NCBI GenBank assembly: GCA_030844895.1
Contig: CM061227.1
Coordinates: 79,433,738-79,497,737, forward strand
Origin: Ambrosia x helenae
Taxonomy: Eukaryota > Streptophyta > Magnoliopsida > Asterales > Asteraceae
Direction: 5' to 3'
Length of the DNA stretch: 64,000 bases
A model generated the notes under the pieces. It saw only the letters and a program-made list of their open reading frames with translations, searched no databases and was not told the DNA's origin. This document shows, one piece after another, positions 1 to 12,297 of the stretch. Position numbers and translations under genes: made by a program. Numbering within the stretch: position 1 is the first letter of the stretch; each line of letters starts with the position of its first letter.

Positions 1-1317
1 ATTACTATGGAAGGTAGTGTGAGTAATGGTATTGTGAGTTTTGAGAAGATTTCGTACGTGAAGCAAATAGATTATAATCTGCTCAGTGTTAGTCAGATAT
101 GTGATATGCAGTTCTCTGTATTCTTTGACAACAAATCTTGCTACATTCTCAAGCCAGGATTCGTACTTCCAAAAGAGTGGGTTATGCTTAAAGCACCGAG
201 AGTGAACAATTTGTACATTCTCGACATGTCAAAAGCTATGACAACCCAAGGCCAAGTCACGTGTTTCCTCTCCAAAGCTACTGAAAAAGAATCTATAATG
301 TGGCATAGGAGGATGGGACACATTCACCTTAGAAAAATGAACCATCTGGTGAAGAATGAACTTGTCAAAGGCGTAAATGTTAAACATTTCCATTTGAATG
401 ACAAGTGTGTGAGTTGCAAGAAAGGAAAGCAGCACAAGCAATCCCATAAACCAAAGAAAGTCAATTCAGTTGAATTACCACTTGAGCGTTTGCACATGGA
501 TCTGTTCGGACCGGTCAAGCGTAAAAGTCATGCTGGTGAATTGTATTATCTTGTGGTTACCGATGACTATTCCAGATTTTCATGGGTTATGTGCTTGCAT
601 CATAAGAGCGACACGTTTAACAACCTGAAGGTTTTGTTCACTCGACTTGAAAATGTCTATGGTCTAAAGATCAAGAGAATTAGGAGTGATAATGGGACGG
701 AGTTCAAGAACGCACAGATGGATTCTCTTTGTAAAGACAAAGGAATTCATCATGAATACAGTGCTCCGTATACCCCTCAACAGAATGGTGTTGCAGAACG
801 CAAAAGCAGGACTCTAATTGAAGCGGCAAGAACAATGCTTGCGGACTCGAATCTTCCAGTAATGTTATAGAATGAAGCAATTTACGCAGCTTGTTATACT
901 CTCAATCGTGTTTTAACGGTGAAGAAGTTTGGTAAAACTTCTTATGAGTTGTTGAATCGACGAAAGCCGAACTTAGAGTATCTAGAACCGTTTGGAGCAC
1001 CATGTACAATGCTTAATCCATCTGAGAAGTTCGCACCGAAAGCTGAAGAAGGATTCTTTGTTGGATATGCAACCCCACTCAAACGGGTATTCAACAAACG
1101 GACTCGTCAAGTAGAGGAGTGGGCTAACGTTGAAGTTCAGCGGTATACTCAGAATGTACAGGGTAGCGACCCAGACTGGATGTTTGATTTCAAAGACTTC
1201 TTTGAATCATTCAATCTAGATAGCTTGGTTGAAGAGGCTGTATTAAGATTATATTACGAGTGTGAAAACGCAGTAACATCACCATTGGTGCGTCCGATCA
1301 CAGTAACCCCCTAAACA
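1..1317 (+). pseudogene. Copia pol: GAG-pre-integrase and integrase, broken
   Basis: Encodes the integrase part of a Copia polyprotein, which inserts the cDNA into host DNA. The first open stretch (7-870, 287 codons, open at the left edge) shows the zinc-binding HHCC region (WHRRMGHIH to CVSCKKGKQ, about residues 97-141) and the DDE catalytic triad: D165 in HMDLFGP, D228 in RSDNGTEF and E264 in NGVAERK, with the usual 35 residues between the last two. An in-frame stop at 868-870 interrupts the core; the same frame then continues (NEAIYAACYTLNRVLT, FGKTSYELL, GFFVGY) to about 1314. The N-terminus with LLSVSQICD is the GAG-pre-integrase segment. Catalytic residues are present, but the stop makes it non-functional. 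Confidence 0.9.
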
Positions 1318-3259
1318 GCTTCTAATGATACCAATGCTCCTGCAGCTGAAGAAGAGGTATTTCAGGAAGCTTCCACAACTCTCAACTCATCAGAATCGGA
1401 AGATGATGATGATGTTACTAGTGAAGCTGTTCCAGATATTGCTACAAAGACAACTCAATGAACCCAAATCCAAATGGTGCTTCATCATCAAACATGGGTA
1501 ATGATCTGGATTCGATAGAGAATTTGACTTCTCAAACGGGAGTGCAAGTACCTGATTATCCGGAATCTCGGATACATTGTATTCACCCGCTCGAGCAGGT
1601 TATTGGTGATCCTGGTAGCAGTGTTATGACGAGGGGACAACTGAGGAATGCTAACTCACCAGAAAATCTTGGCGCTCTAGCCTTATATGCTAAAATTCAA
1701 AAGTCAGGTTTTCAGAATGACTGGTCTTTTGCTTGTTATGTTTCGCAGGTTGAGCCGCGGACATACAAGGATGCTCTTTTGGATGACGCTTGGGTAGAGG
1801 CAATGCAAGAGGAGTTATTACAGTTTCAGAAACTGGGAGTATGGACACTGACAGATTTACTTCCAGGTAGGAAAAAGATTGGAACTAAATGGGTATTGTA
1901 AGAAGGATGACAGAGGAGTGTTTGTTAGGAACAAAGCTCGATTGGTCGTACAAGGTTTTCATCAAGTTGAAGGAATCGATTATAACGAGATTTATGCACC
2001 AGTTGCTCGCTTAGAAGCTATCCACATGTTTCTAGCGTTTGCATCTTACAAGAAATTCAAGGTGTATCAAATGGATTAAAAGCGCATTTCTTTATGGTGT
2101 GGTCAAGGAGGAAGTTTATGTAGGTCAACCACCAGGCTTTGAGGATCCTATCCACCGGGATAAGGTCTACGTTCTAAACAATATGGGTTGCACCAAGCTC
2201 CAAGACAATGGTATGAGGAGCTGAGCACGTATCTTCTATCCAAAGGATTTAAGTGAGGTTTGGTAGATTGCACACTGTTTACAAAATGAATAGGAGATGA
2301 CTTGCTTCTAGTGCAAATTTATGTTGATGACATTATTTTTGGTTCTACTAATGAACTTTTATGCAGAGAATTCGAAAAAGTTATGCAGGAAAAGTTCGAA
2401 ATGAGTGCAATGGGAGAGATGCAGTTTTTCCTAGGCTTGCAGGTGGACCAAAGACCAACGGGGATCTTTATTCACCAGACCAAATATGGTTCTGAAGTCT
2501 TGAGCCGATTCCAGATGGATGATTCAAAGCCGATGGATACAACCTAATCACGGGATTGGTGTTGACGCTAAGGGGGAGCTGACTGATCCTTTTACATAAA
2601 GAGCAATCGTTGGATCTCTGATGTACCTCACCGCATCCAGACCAGACATAATGTTTGCCACATGTCTTTGTGCATGTTATCAATCGAAGCCGAAACAAAG
2701 TCATTTAGCAGCTGTCAAACGTATCCTTAGATATCTGAAGGGTTGTCCATCGAGAGGACTATGGTACCCTAATGATGATAATTTTGACCTAAATGCTTTT
2801 AGTGATGCAGATTGGGGACGCTGCGACAAAGACAGCAAATCCACAACATCTGGATGTCAGTTTATGGGGAGAAGGCTCGTGACCTGGCAATGCAAGAAAC
2901 AAACTGCAGTCGCCTTATCCACATGTGAAGCAGAATACGTCTCAGCATCAAGCTGCTGCTCACAAGTTCTCTGGATACAACAACAGATGGTGGACTGCGG
3001 TTTGCAATTTCTTAAAACCCCTATTTACTGTGATAATGAGGCTGCAATTGCATTAACAAAAGATTTAGTCAATCACTCGAAAGCTAAACATATTCGGATC
3101 AAATATCATTTTATCTGTGATTGTTACGCAAAAGAGTTGATCGATATGGTCAAAATCCACACTGACTATCAACGTGCAGATCTTTTTACCAAAGCTTTTG
3201 ATAAATCAAGATTCGAATATCTTTTAAAAGCTAACGGTATAAAAGAAAAACAAGACTAA
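1318..3259 (+). pseudogene. Copia pol: reverse transcriptase and RNase H, broken
   Basis: Continues pol. Open pieces at 1458-1901, 1879-2079, 2039-2224, 2302-2547 and 2621-3259 lie in shifting frames, so several frameshifts and stops are present. Recognisable RT blocks are the fingers start (YKDALLDDAWVEAMQEE), ARLVVQGFHQVEGIDY, VYVGQPPGFEDP, and the catalytic YVDD in LVQIYVDDIIFGS near 2320-2355. RNase H follows with FSDADWGRC, STCEAEY and the ending KHIRIKYHFI; the pol reading frame stops at 3259. In the family RT and RNase H copy element RNA into DNA. The domains are complete in content but cannot be read through. Confidence 0.9.
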
Positions 3260-4536
3260 TCATCACCTCGGTTTATCGCTTGTTACTTTTAGTTTTTACA
3301 TACAAAAACCCAAAAATATGTCTTTCATTTTAGGGGGAGTTTATTTTCAGAAAAACCAAAAACATTGAAAAATTCAAAAACCCATAAAAAATTAGAAAAC
3401 CCAAAATGATTTCCAGGAGAAAAAGAGGAAATGATAGTACATCAGTGGGGATCTGACACATGCTAAAAATGTGTAATGCAATATAAGGCGTGTGTTTGAG
3501 TCTGTGTGATGTGTTGATAGGCTTCGTAGACCTATTACTACGTGCCTGATACATACATATTAAACGAATTCTTGTGTGGATGAACTCCTCATGGGCATAT
3601 GGTCTTAGTACCGTAATTTCGTTTGATAGGGTATTTGTACAAAATTCGGAGGTTTCGGGTCGTTATGTTATTAGTTATCTGGGGATAGCCTATCTGATCT
3701 TCTGCTGTAAGTCATTACGGACCTAGATTAGACAGGGTATCTTTATAAAATAGCTATAAAGCCAAATCCTAAAGTTACCGAATTGAGGAACTTTCAATGT
3801 ATGACGATAATCAAAGATTATCTAATGCATCGTATCCAATCATTGTTGCAAATCATGATTGATATCAACTCTCAACCTGGTAGAGTGCAAAGTTACTTTG
3901 TAGTATTGAATTGCTGAGCTGTACACCTCTGTGCATCGTACCTTGTAAATTACAGATGACGAAAGCATAATCACGCGTTACAATGAGTCTTTGTGCATTT
4001 ACTTCTTGATACGGTAGTATGTCGTGTGCGTGGGAACCACAGACAATTGCATTTATACTATAAATAATAGTATCAGTCTAAAGCACTGCACAACAGTCTG
4101 CATGTGAGCTTATGTGGACAACAATATCAGCAGCTGCCAGTTCACACATTGTCTTTAATGATAATAAATAAAAAAGATCAACGGTGTGATCAGATTTCTA
4201 AATAACTGATATAATCCTCTTACCGGAAATCACAAAAACATTTATTGTTTTATGTTTACATTCTTTGCATTTTACATTTCTCGTCAAAAATACAAAACTC
4301 AAAAAGATTTTAGGTGTGTTTTAACAAAACTATTAGAAAATCCAAAAGATTTTACATTTCTATATTCTTTTTGATAACTGATGGTGGTTGATGGTGATTT
4401 TCTAAAACTTGATGGACCACTTGAGTTTTGTCATCTTTAAATGAGAAATAATGAATGTCGGATGCTTAAACGTTGAGAAAAATATTGAACGGGACTCGAT
4501 TTTGAGATTTGGTAAAAAGTTCAAAAATTCCAAATT
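3260..4536 (+). other. Non-coding spacer between Copia pol and the second ORF
   Basis: No gene is supported here. A polypurine-like run, TTTTAGGGGGAG, lies at about 3327-3338, 70 bp after the pol stop, resembling the PPT position of simpler Copia elements, but no TG-starting LTR follows it directly. The rest is AT-rich and carries only short open frames that look like chance. Confidence 0.5.
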
Positions 4537-4720
4537 TCATTCGCCCCTTCGATGGGTCGAATGTGGAATTTTTCTGTTCATTCGAACCTTTCAAATGGTC
4601 GAATGTGAGTGTTCTTATGTCTGATTGCACATTCGAACCATTTTTCTTCATTCGAACCTTTAAATAGGGTCGAAGGTGGGAAAATTTTCACATTCGCCCC
4701 ACACAAACGGTCGAATGTGG
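4537..4720 (+). repeat. Cluster of imperfect palindromes CATTCGNCC...GGTCGAATG
   Basis: Several copies of a half-site pair occur: CATTCG(A/C)(A/C)CC followed 8-12 bp later by GGTCGAATGTG, starting near 4538, 4579, 4631 and 4690. The last copy ends just upstream of a TATA box. The same pattern recurs at 5208-5402 and inside the 3' LTR at 15386-15545, which suggests a promoter-associated repeated site of this element rather than random sequence. Confidence 0.7.
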
Positions 4721-4735
4721 AGCCTATATATACCC
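4689..4735 (+). promoter_or_regulatory. Putative internal promoter (palindrome plus TATA box) of the second Copia ORF
   Basis: CACATTCGCCCC, a short spacer, then GGTCGAATGTGG is followed within about 4 bp by CTATATATACCC (TATA at 4724-4732). The 3' LTR has the same layout at 15516-15556, where the palindrome is followed by TATATATAAGG. The segment between this TATA and the ATG at 5480 contains a good intron. That it drives the second ORF is inference. Confidence 0.5.
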
Positions 4736-4867
4736 TTTCTACACATTCGATCCCCACTTCAAAAAAATTTCAAATTCTGAGATAACAAACTCTTGTTGCT
4801 CGTGTTTTTAAAATCATATCATTGTGATCTTCATTTCTTGCTGATCATTTCAAGCTAACATTTGCAG

Positions 4868-5472
4868 GTAATCATCCAGTAACTAATTCAGAATCGTTGA
4901 TTTTGTATATGAACCTTAGACTGAATCGAATGATGATTTATGGACTGTTATAGGGACAATTATTGATAAGGATTCATTGCTTAGGTGTTTTAGGGGAGAA
5001 TATACCAAAATCCAGGGTTTAATCATCACAGATTAACCAATTGATTGTTTAAAATGTTCAAACCCTAGATTCTAGGATAAAACACTTAAACAATGAATAA
5101 TCATAACAATTGTTGATTGGAAAAGGTTAATCGTTCATGTTAGATGCTTTACAAATCAAAATGGCATGTTTAAACACACTAAATCAAAATCTGAAAATTT
5201 TGAAGATGAACAGACACGTTCGACCAATTCAAAAGGGTCGAAAGTGGCTTTTTGGTGGAATGTACTAAGTTCAAACGGTCGAAAGTGGAGAAAAAAGGTC
5301 GAATGTACAATTTTAAAACTGATTTTTCACATTCGAACCTTATCTTCCACATCCAAACCCCATTTTACACATTCGTACCTTCGATTGGTCAAATGTGGAT
5401 TTCCAAAATCAAAAATTTCAAATTTTGAATATTTTTTCCGTTTTTAACGTGTTTTCTTGTTTTGTTTTGCAG
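4868..5472 (+). other. Putative 5'-UTR intron upstream of the second Copia ORF
   Basis: A consensus donor (TTTGCAG|GTAATC at 4867/4868) and a pyrimidine-rich acceptor (TTGTTTTGCAG at 5462-5472) bound 605 bp of AT-rich sequence. The acceptor lies 7 bp before the ATG at 5480. The intron contains a second cluster of CATTCGACC/GGTCGAA palindromes (5208-5402). Splicing is predicted from sequence only. Confidence 0.45.
5208..5402 (+). repeat. Second cluster of TTCGACC/GGTCGAA palindromes
   Basis: Half-sites such as CACGTTCGACC, GGGTCGAAAGTGG, CGGTCGAAAGTGG, CACATTCGAACC and ATTGGTCAAATGTGG recur at 15-40 bp intervals inside the predicted intron. They are more degenerate than the copies at 4537-4720 but clearly related. 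Confidence 0.6.
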
Positions 5473-5479
5473 TTTAATC

Positions 5480-8400
5480 ATGTCTGAACAACAGAGTACT
5501 GATATTCCCGCTGGTTCGTCAGACAAGGCAGCCGGGAAGAAACCAGTAGAAGACGTACCATTTGAAGAAGCACATAACTGCTATGCTTATCTGGGCGATC
5601 TAAAGAAACATACCGAATTCACCGGTATTGTTGACTTTTTGAAGAGAAGCCGTGTTGTTGTTTGCTATTGCTACTCCTGCCATCATATACAGAGACCACT
5701 AAAGAGAATTTTGGACGAATGCTAGAATGGATTATTGGAACAACGAATCTGCGATTGTGAGTAAGATTCAGGGGGAGTTAGTGATTATTCTGAAGACGAC
5801 ATTAGAGAAGCGTTGAAGCTGAGAGATAAGAATACTGATCCGAGAGTTCTTTCTTGGATTGAGCAGAGAAAGTGTTTCCTGAGAATGAAGTATAATGGAC
5901 CGATTACTGATGGTTCATTACATAAAGGAAAATTATGCCCACAGTTCAAGTACCTTGCTCACGTCATGCTACATGTTTTTGGATCTGTGAGTGGAGGTTA
6001 TGATGTAATGAGAAAGAGTATTAGCTCTTTAATGGTTGCCTTGATCTTGAATAAGCCATTCAATGTATCCGGAATGATACTTGAACACATGCTGGAACCA
6101 TTGAGAGGATTGAAGAATAAGAAGTTTTTATTATATCTAAGATTCTTGCAAATGATCTTTGATGAGAAGTACAAGAATTTAAGAAAGGATCCTACACAGA
6201 TAGTAGTACAAGATCACATGAGCTTGAGCACTTTAGTAAGAATGAAGGGTTATAAAGGTGTGCTGATGAATGAAAGACCACCAATGAAGAACTTGTTTGG
6301 TAATCTGATCAATCCAGGTTTTGAAGATCCAGGTACTGACAAAGCCAGGAATGAAAACAGTGATTCTGATAAAGATAATCCATTATGTCTTGTTGATCCT
6401 GAAGCGAAAAGGAAAAGGCAAGTTGTAAACGTTGGTGCAAAGAGTGGAAAAGGGAAAGGAAAGGAAAAAGAGGATGATGTTGAACCACCAAAAAGATTTC
6501 TAGAAGAAAGAAAAGTGTTGCGAAGAAAGGTACACACTTAGTTGATGAAGAGTCGATGGATTCGGAAGAGACTCAGGTAGAAGAGAGATGGGATTCTGAT
6601 AATGAGACTGTGAAGTCCACCACGCCCAAGGCCACTGTAGTTGGTGAGTCTGAAAGTCTGAATAAATCATTAGAGGAACAAAGATTGAAAAGTCCGATTG
6701 TGTTGGATGATATTGACGAAGGTCTGGGTTTGGGATCTAAAGATTTTGGTGGATCGCCAAAGACTGGAGAGAAACAGAAAAAACCCAACTTATAAGAAGA
6801 AAGCTAAGGCTGTAGAGATTGAAAAGCCGATGAAGAACAGAGCTAAAGATATTGAGAGCCTTATTGCAGGAAAGAAAGTTCCTGTGATGAGCAATCTGAA
6901 CTTCCAACTGATGATTTCAATGATACGTTGGATAGAGTCTTGAAGAAGTTTAAGAAACAAAAGACTCCAGTTGCTGAGGCTTCAACTCCAAAGGTTACTG
7001 TATCAGGAGATGTGATGGATGCAGTGAACCAGAAGCTGACTGACATGATGAAAATCATTAACCAACAACAAGCTGAGATTGAACAGCTAAGAAAGAATGA
7101 CAAAAAGATGTTGGATGTAGTCGAATCTTCACAGGAGAGCCATGAAGAATTATCTTCTAAAATCAAGCTGCTCCAGAAAGAAAATAAGAAGTTATTATTG
7201 CATGAGCAGAGAAATACACAAAGATACATCACTATGAAGAAGTTGAGAGAGAACAACAAGAGCATGAAGAATATCATTGATGAATTATACTCTAAAGCTC
7301 TTCAATTGAAAGAATGAGAAGAGGATAAAGAAAAAGAAGAAGAGCTTGTTGATTTCGAATCATCTGAAGAAGAAGAAGATGATGAAGAACTTGATCAGAA
7401 TGCCGGTGATGCTCCTAAGAAGAAGAAAGATGGTGATGATAAAGATGGTTCGGGTGATAATTCTGGTGATGGTAATAGCTCTGCTGATAGTGATGATGAT
7501 GATGACGATGACGATTATACTGATAAGTATAAGTATGAGAAGAGAGAAACAGGAAAAGGTGCAGGAGAGTCTAGTTCAAAAGCTCCTGGTGGCACTACTG
7601 ATGATGATGGCATCTTCTGGAATGAGAAGATCAGGTCTTTATCTGAAAAAGACAAGAAGTTATATCGCCAGATGTTGACTGATAGAGTCTAGACGATTGA
7701 GATGACTGGCAGATTTCCAGATATTTTTTAGTCAGACGATATGAGGTTTGAACTAGAGTATAATGATCCTGATCTGGAAGATCGAGAAGTTTCTGCAACT
7801 GTGAATAAAGAAATACTGGAAGGTTTAGCTAAACAAGTCAATAAATCTCTTGAAGATCTGATGAGTGAGAATCAAATACCAAACATTCCTGAGAAAGACA
7901 CAGGAAATCACTCTAATGATAGAGGTGTCCCAGTGTTTGAAGAAGTTGAGATGGAGGATATTACAAGTGAGGAATATCCAGAATACTTCAAAAATGATAA
8001 AGATTCTAGATTTCCTGAATTCTCTGAAGAGTTGTTGAGTCAAGCTGAGAAACTTGCTCGCGAGAAAAGCAAGAAATTTGTTGAAGAAGTGTTTAAGAAT
8101 TCAGATTGTCAAAAGCCAACTGTTGAACAATCAGACGATCTGAAAGAATTGCTGAGGAAACTTAAAGAAAAAGAAGCTAACCACCCTAAGACTGAAGTTC
8201 AGGGTAGTTTCTACAAATTTCATAATGAATTGTTTAAAGGCAAAGCTCTTGGATGGAAGTATTTGAGACAGCTAAGGTGTGTCGCAGTGAAGTGGGAAAA
8301 TGGAATTCTGTACTTCAACAGATTCCATGACATAAAGACACTACCATACTGGGTTGTTCGCGATATCTGCAGACATACGATGTCAGGTGCTATAGTAAAC

Positions 8401-8512
8401 AACGATGTTGTTGGTTACTTTGCAGATCGCATGGCAAGGGAGAGCAGAACGAAATGGGATGTGTTTACCCCGTAGTATCCTAAGAGGATTGTGCACAAGG
8501 AGTAAGATGAGA
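5480..8512 (+). pseudogene. Second (post-pol) ORF of the SIRE-type Copia element, 5' part
   Basis: Starts at the ATG at 5480 (MSEQQSTDIPAG), chosen because it directly follows the predicted acceptor. The N-terminal part (HNCYAYLGDLKKHTEF, then CPQFKYLAHVMLHVFG and FNVSGMILEHML, ending with LLYLRFLQMIF) resembles a protein family common in Asteraceae retrotransposons that databases often mislabel as synaptobrevin/longin-like. The middle is lysine- and glutamate-rich with a coiled-coil stretch (about 7000-7310: heptads around QQAEIEQLRKND) and an acidic Ser/Asp/Glu segment (7350-7600). The frame is broken after 5725, after 6541 and by stops at 6793, 7315, 7690 and 8473. Its position after pol is that of SIRE env-like ORFs, but I see no clear signal peptide or membrane segment, so an envelope function is not supported. 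Gypsy insertion at 8513 splits it; the rest is at 14808-15308. Confidence 0.65.
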
Positions 8513-8517
8513 TAACG
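8513..8517 (+). repeat. Target-site duplication TAACG, left copy
   Basis: TAACG immediately precedes the TG that opens the Gypsy element at 8518; an identical TAACG follows its terminal CA at 14802. Confidence 0.9.
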
Positions 8518-8639
8518 TGTAATATACAGTAAATTGAACCTTCTCCAGGTACCATATTCGATAATTGTTCTCGATAATATTTATATTTTTCCTCCTTTAT
8601 TAATGGTCTCCATACGATCACTTATGCCTTATTGTTTAT

Positions 8640-11600
8640 CGATTCATTAGGTACTGTTTCGGGTAGTATTTATCTTGGTCAGCGTGACTTGTATGTTTTA
8701 TTTGAACTGGGGCAACCCACTCGATAGTCTCACAACTAATTGCTCGACACCTTAAAACTGAACCTTCTCCTTTGGATCATGCTTTAGTTATTTCTACACC
8801 GATGGGAAATCCTTCGGTTATTACTCATATATAGATATGGATTGCCCGCTTGTGGTGGGGGATATTACTCGAAAAGCGAATCTTTATCCTATGCAGATGG
8901 GAGATTTTGATGTCATCCTAGGCATGGATTGGTTATCCATGCATCGGGCTACCATTGATTGTTACTCAAAGCGAGTTATCTTCGGTGATATTTTGAATCC
9001 TGAATGTATTTATCAGGGATCTCAACCTCGAAAACCTATTAAAGTCATCTCTGCTCTTAAAGCTCAAAAGCTTATTTCTCACGGATGTGAAGGTTTCTTA
9101 GCTGCTATTAAAGATACCTCAACAGATACACCACGCGTTGAAGACATTCCTATTGTTCGGGATTTCTCTGATGTCTTTCCAGAAGAATTGCCAAGAATAC
9201 CACCTGAGCGTGAGGTAGAGTTCACTATTGATTTGATTCCTGGAGCTGAACCTATTTCTAAGGCACCCTACCGTATGGCCCCATTGGAGTTGAAAGAATT
9301 GAAAGAGCAACTGCAAGAACTTTTGGAACTTGGATTTATTAGACCTAGTGTTTCACCATGGGGAGCACCAGTACTGTTTGTGAAAAAGAAGAATGGTAGC
9401 ATGCATTTATGCATCGACTACAGGGAACTTAATAAAATCACCATTCGTAATCGCTATCCATTACCTCGTATTGATGACCTTTTCGATCAGCTCCAAGGAG
9501 CAAAGTTCTTCTCTAAGATTGATCTCAGATCAGGGTACCACCAATTAAGAGTTCGAGATCAGGATATTCCTAAGACAGCATTTCGTACTCGGTATGGTCA
9601 TTATGAGTTCTTGGTCATGCCTTTTGGTTTGACAAATGCTCCCGCTATCTTTATGGACCTCATGAACCGGGTATTTCATGAGTATTTGGACCGATGTGTA
9701 ATCATATTCATTGATGATATTTTTAGTCTTTTCTAAAAGCAGAGAAGAGCATGAGGACCATCTTCGCACTGTTCTGGAAACTTTACGCAAAAAGAAGTTA
9801 TATGCAAAGTTTTCTAAGTACGAGTTTTGGCTTGAAAGAGTGGGGTTTTTTAGGCCATGTTGTATCGGCGGAAGGTATCACAATGGATCCCTCAAAGGTG
9901 GAAGCTATCACTAAATGGCCCAGACCGACTTCAGTTACCGAAGTTCAGAGTTTTCTTGGCCTAGCAGGGTATTACCGACGTTTTGTTGAGGGATTTTCTA
10001 CTTTGGCTTTACCCCTCACTCAACTCATGAGGAAGGGGTGAAGTTTACATGGAACGATGAACGTGAAAGAAGTTTTGAAGCATTGAAGCAGTAACTAGTG
10101 TTTGCACCTATTCTTACTCTTCCTTCTGGTTCAGGTGGATTCGACATCTACAGTGATGCATCTAAGAAAGGACTAGGTTGTGTTCTTATGCAAAATGGGA
10201 AGGTTATTGCTTATGCTTTGCGCCAGCTCAAACCTTACGAGGCAAATTATCCAACCCATGATCTAGAGCTAGCAGCAGTTGTTTTTGCCCTCAAGATTTG
10301 GAGGCATTATCTCTACGGGGAGACATGCAACATATTCACCGACCATAAGAGCCTCAAGTATATTTTCTCTCAGAAGGAGCTTAACATGAGGCAGAGGAGA
10401 TGGTTAGAGTTACTTAAGGACTATGATGCCAACATTCAATACCACCCTGGTAAAGCAAATGTTGTGGCAGATGCACTAAGTAGGAAGAATTTTGAGGCTT
10501 TGGCATGCTTGACTCTTCAACCTCATATTTTATCAGACCTGAGCCGCATGGAGGTTGGTATACAGTTTGGTAAGTCTGATGGTTATTTGGCCAGACTAAA
10601 GATTGAACCGAATCTCATCACTCGGATTAAAGAAGCTCAAAAACAAGATGGTGAGCTTTGGGCAATCTTACAAAATATGGAAGTGGGGAAGCAATCTGAA
10701 TTTCAAGTGGATGAACATGGAACAGTATGGTGTGGGAAGCGTTTGTGTGTGCCAGATGACACATCTATTCGTGAAGCGTTACTAACTGAGGCACATAGTT
10801 CACCATATTCTATACACCCTGGATCTACAAAAATGTATAGAGATTTGAGACAACACTTTTGGTGGAATGGTATGAAGGAAGATGTAGCTAGACATGTGGG
10901 TCATTGCTTATTATGTCAACAGGTAAAGATTGAACACCAACGGGCTAGTGGACTACTACAGTCATTGGATATACCAGTTTGGAAATGGGATGATATATCT
11001 ATGGACTTTGTAACAGGTTTGCCTGTGACCCTTAAGAAGAACGATGCTATTTGGGTGGTGGTAGACAGACTCACGAAGTCTGCTCGTTTCTTGCCTATTC
11101 GCAAGGGGTACTCGGTGAGTAAGCTATCAAAGATTTTTCTTCGGGACATTGTTCGATTACATGGTACTCCATCTTCTATCGTGTGTGATAGAGATCCACG
11201 TTTCACATCACGTTTCTGAAGGGTTTCCAAAATGCTTGGGGTACGAAGATACGATTTAGCACTGCTTTTCATCCGCAAACTGATGGACAGTCTGAGCATA
11301 CTATCCAGACTTTGGAGGACATGCTTAGAGCGTGTGCACTTGAGTGGACATGGAACTGGGATGAATATTTGTTTTTGGTAGAATTTGCCTACAACAATAG
11401 TTGGCAAGCTAGTATTGACATGGCACCTTTCGAATTATTGTATGGACGTAAATGTCAAGCTCCCACATGTTGGGATGAGGTTGGAGAAAAGATTATTGAG
11501 GGTCCTGAACTCGTGCAGATCACGAATGAAAAGGTTGCTATTGCTCGTGAGAAACTTAAGGAAGCCCATAGTAGACAGAAAAGCTATGCTGATCGACATC

Positions 11601-12042
11601 GACGAGTTTTAGAATTTAATGTTGGTGAAAAAGTGTTCTTGAAAGTCTCACCATGCAAAGGTGTTCGATGTTTTGGTATAAAAGGAAAACTGAGTCCTCG
11701 CTTTATCGGCCTTTTTGAAATTTTGGAGCGTGTTGGCGAAGTTTCTTATCGGTTAGCTCTACCACCACAATTATCGCACGTGCATAACGTATTTCATGTT
11801 TCCTTGTTACGTGGGTATAATTATCATCTCTACATGTTGTGAACTATCCTCTACATGAGATTCATGAAGATTTATCATACGAAGAAGAACCTGAGGCTAT
11901 CTTGGATCGCCAAGAACGTGTGATGCGTAGTAAGACGATACCTTTCGTGAAAATCCTATGGAAAAATCATCCAGAGCGTGAGGCCACGTGGGAATCGAAG
12001 GATGCGATCCGTTCTCAATATCCGAATTTATTCGAAACCTAA
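8640..12042 (+). pseudogene. Gypsy pol: protease, RT, RNase H, integrase, chromodomain; broken
   Basis: Order protease-RT-RNase H-integrase is that of Ty3/Gypsy. The protease end is seen as DFDVILGMDWLSMH (about 8900-8945). RT carries YRELNKITIRNRYPLP, KIDLRSGYHQLR, VMPFGLTNAP and the catalytic IFIDDI near 9705-9720. RNase H has FDIYSDASKKGLGCVL and FTDHKSLKYI. Integrase has its zinc finger (EAHSSPYSIHPG to CLLCQQ), WVVVDRLTKSARF, CDRDPRFTSRF and HPQTDGQSE. The C-terminus, REATWESKDAIRSQYP, resembles a chromodomain of the Tekay/Del group. Pieces at 8837-9736, 9751-10041, 10098-11219, 11312-11842 and 11839-12042 are in different frames or separated by stops, so it cannot make a polyprotein. 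Confidence 0.9.
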
Positions 12043-12297
12043 GGTTAGTATTTCTAACTGTTTAATTTATGTACATGAAAACTTCCGTGTGCCTCTTCTA
12101 TTCTTCTACCATCGTATTTGCACCACCGTTATCGTTATTCGTATCATAGGTTCATAATATTATTAGTATCCTATACTCGTAATCGATATTTCGGGGACGA
12201 ATTTTTTTTTTTGTGATAAGGAGTTGAAATACTTGTATCACATAGTGAAGAGTAACTTTAATTTTGAGGACAAAATTTATTTTAAGAAGGGTAGAAT

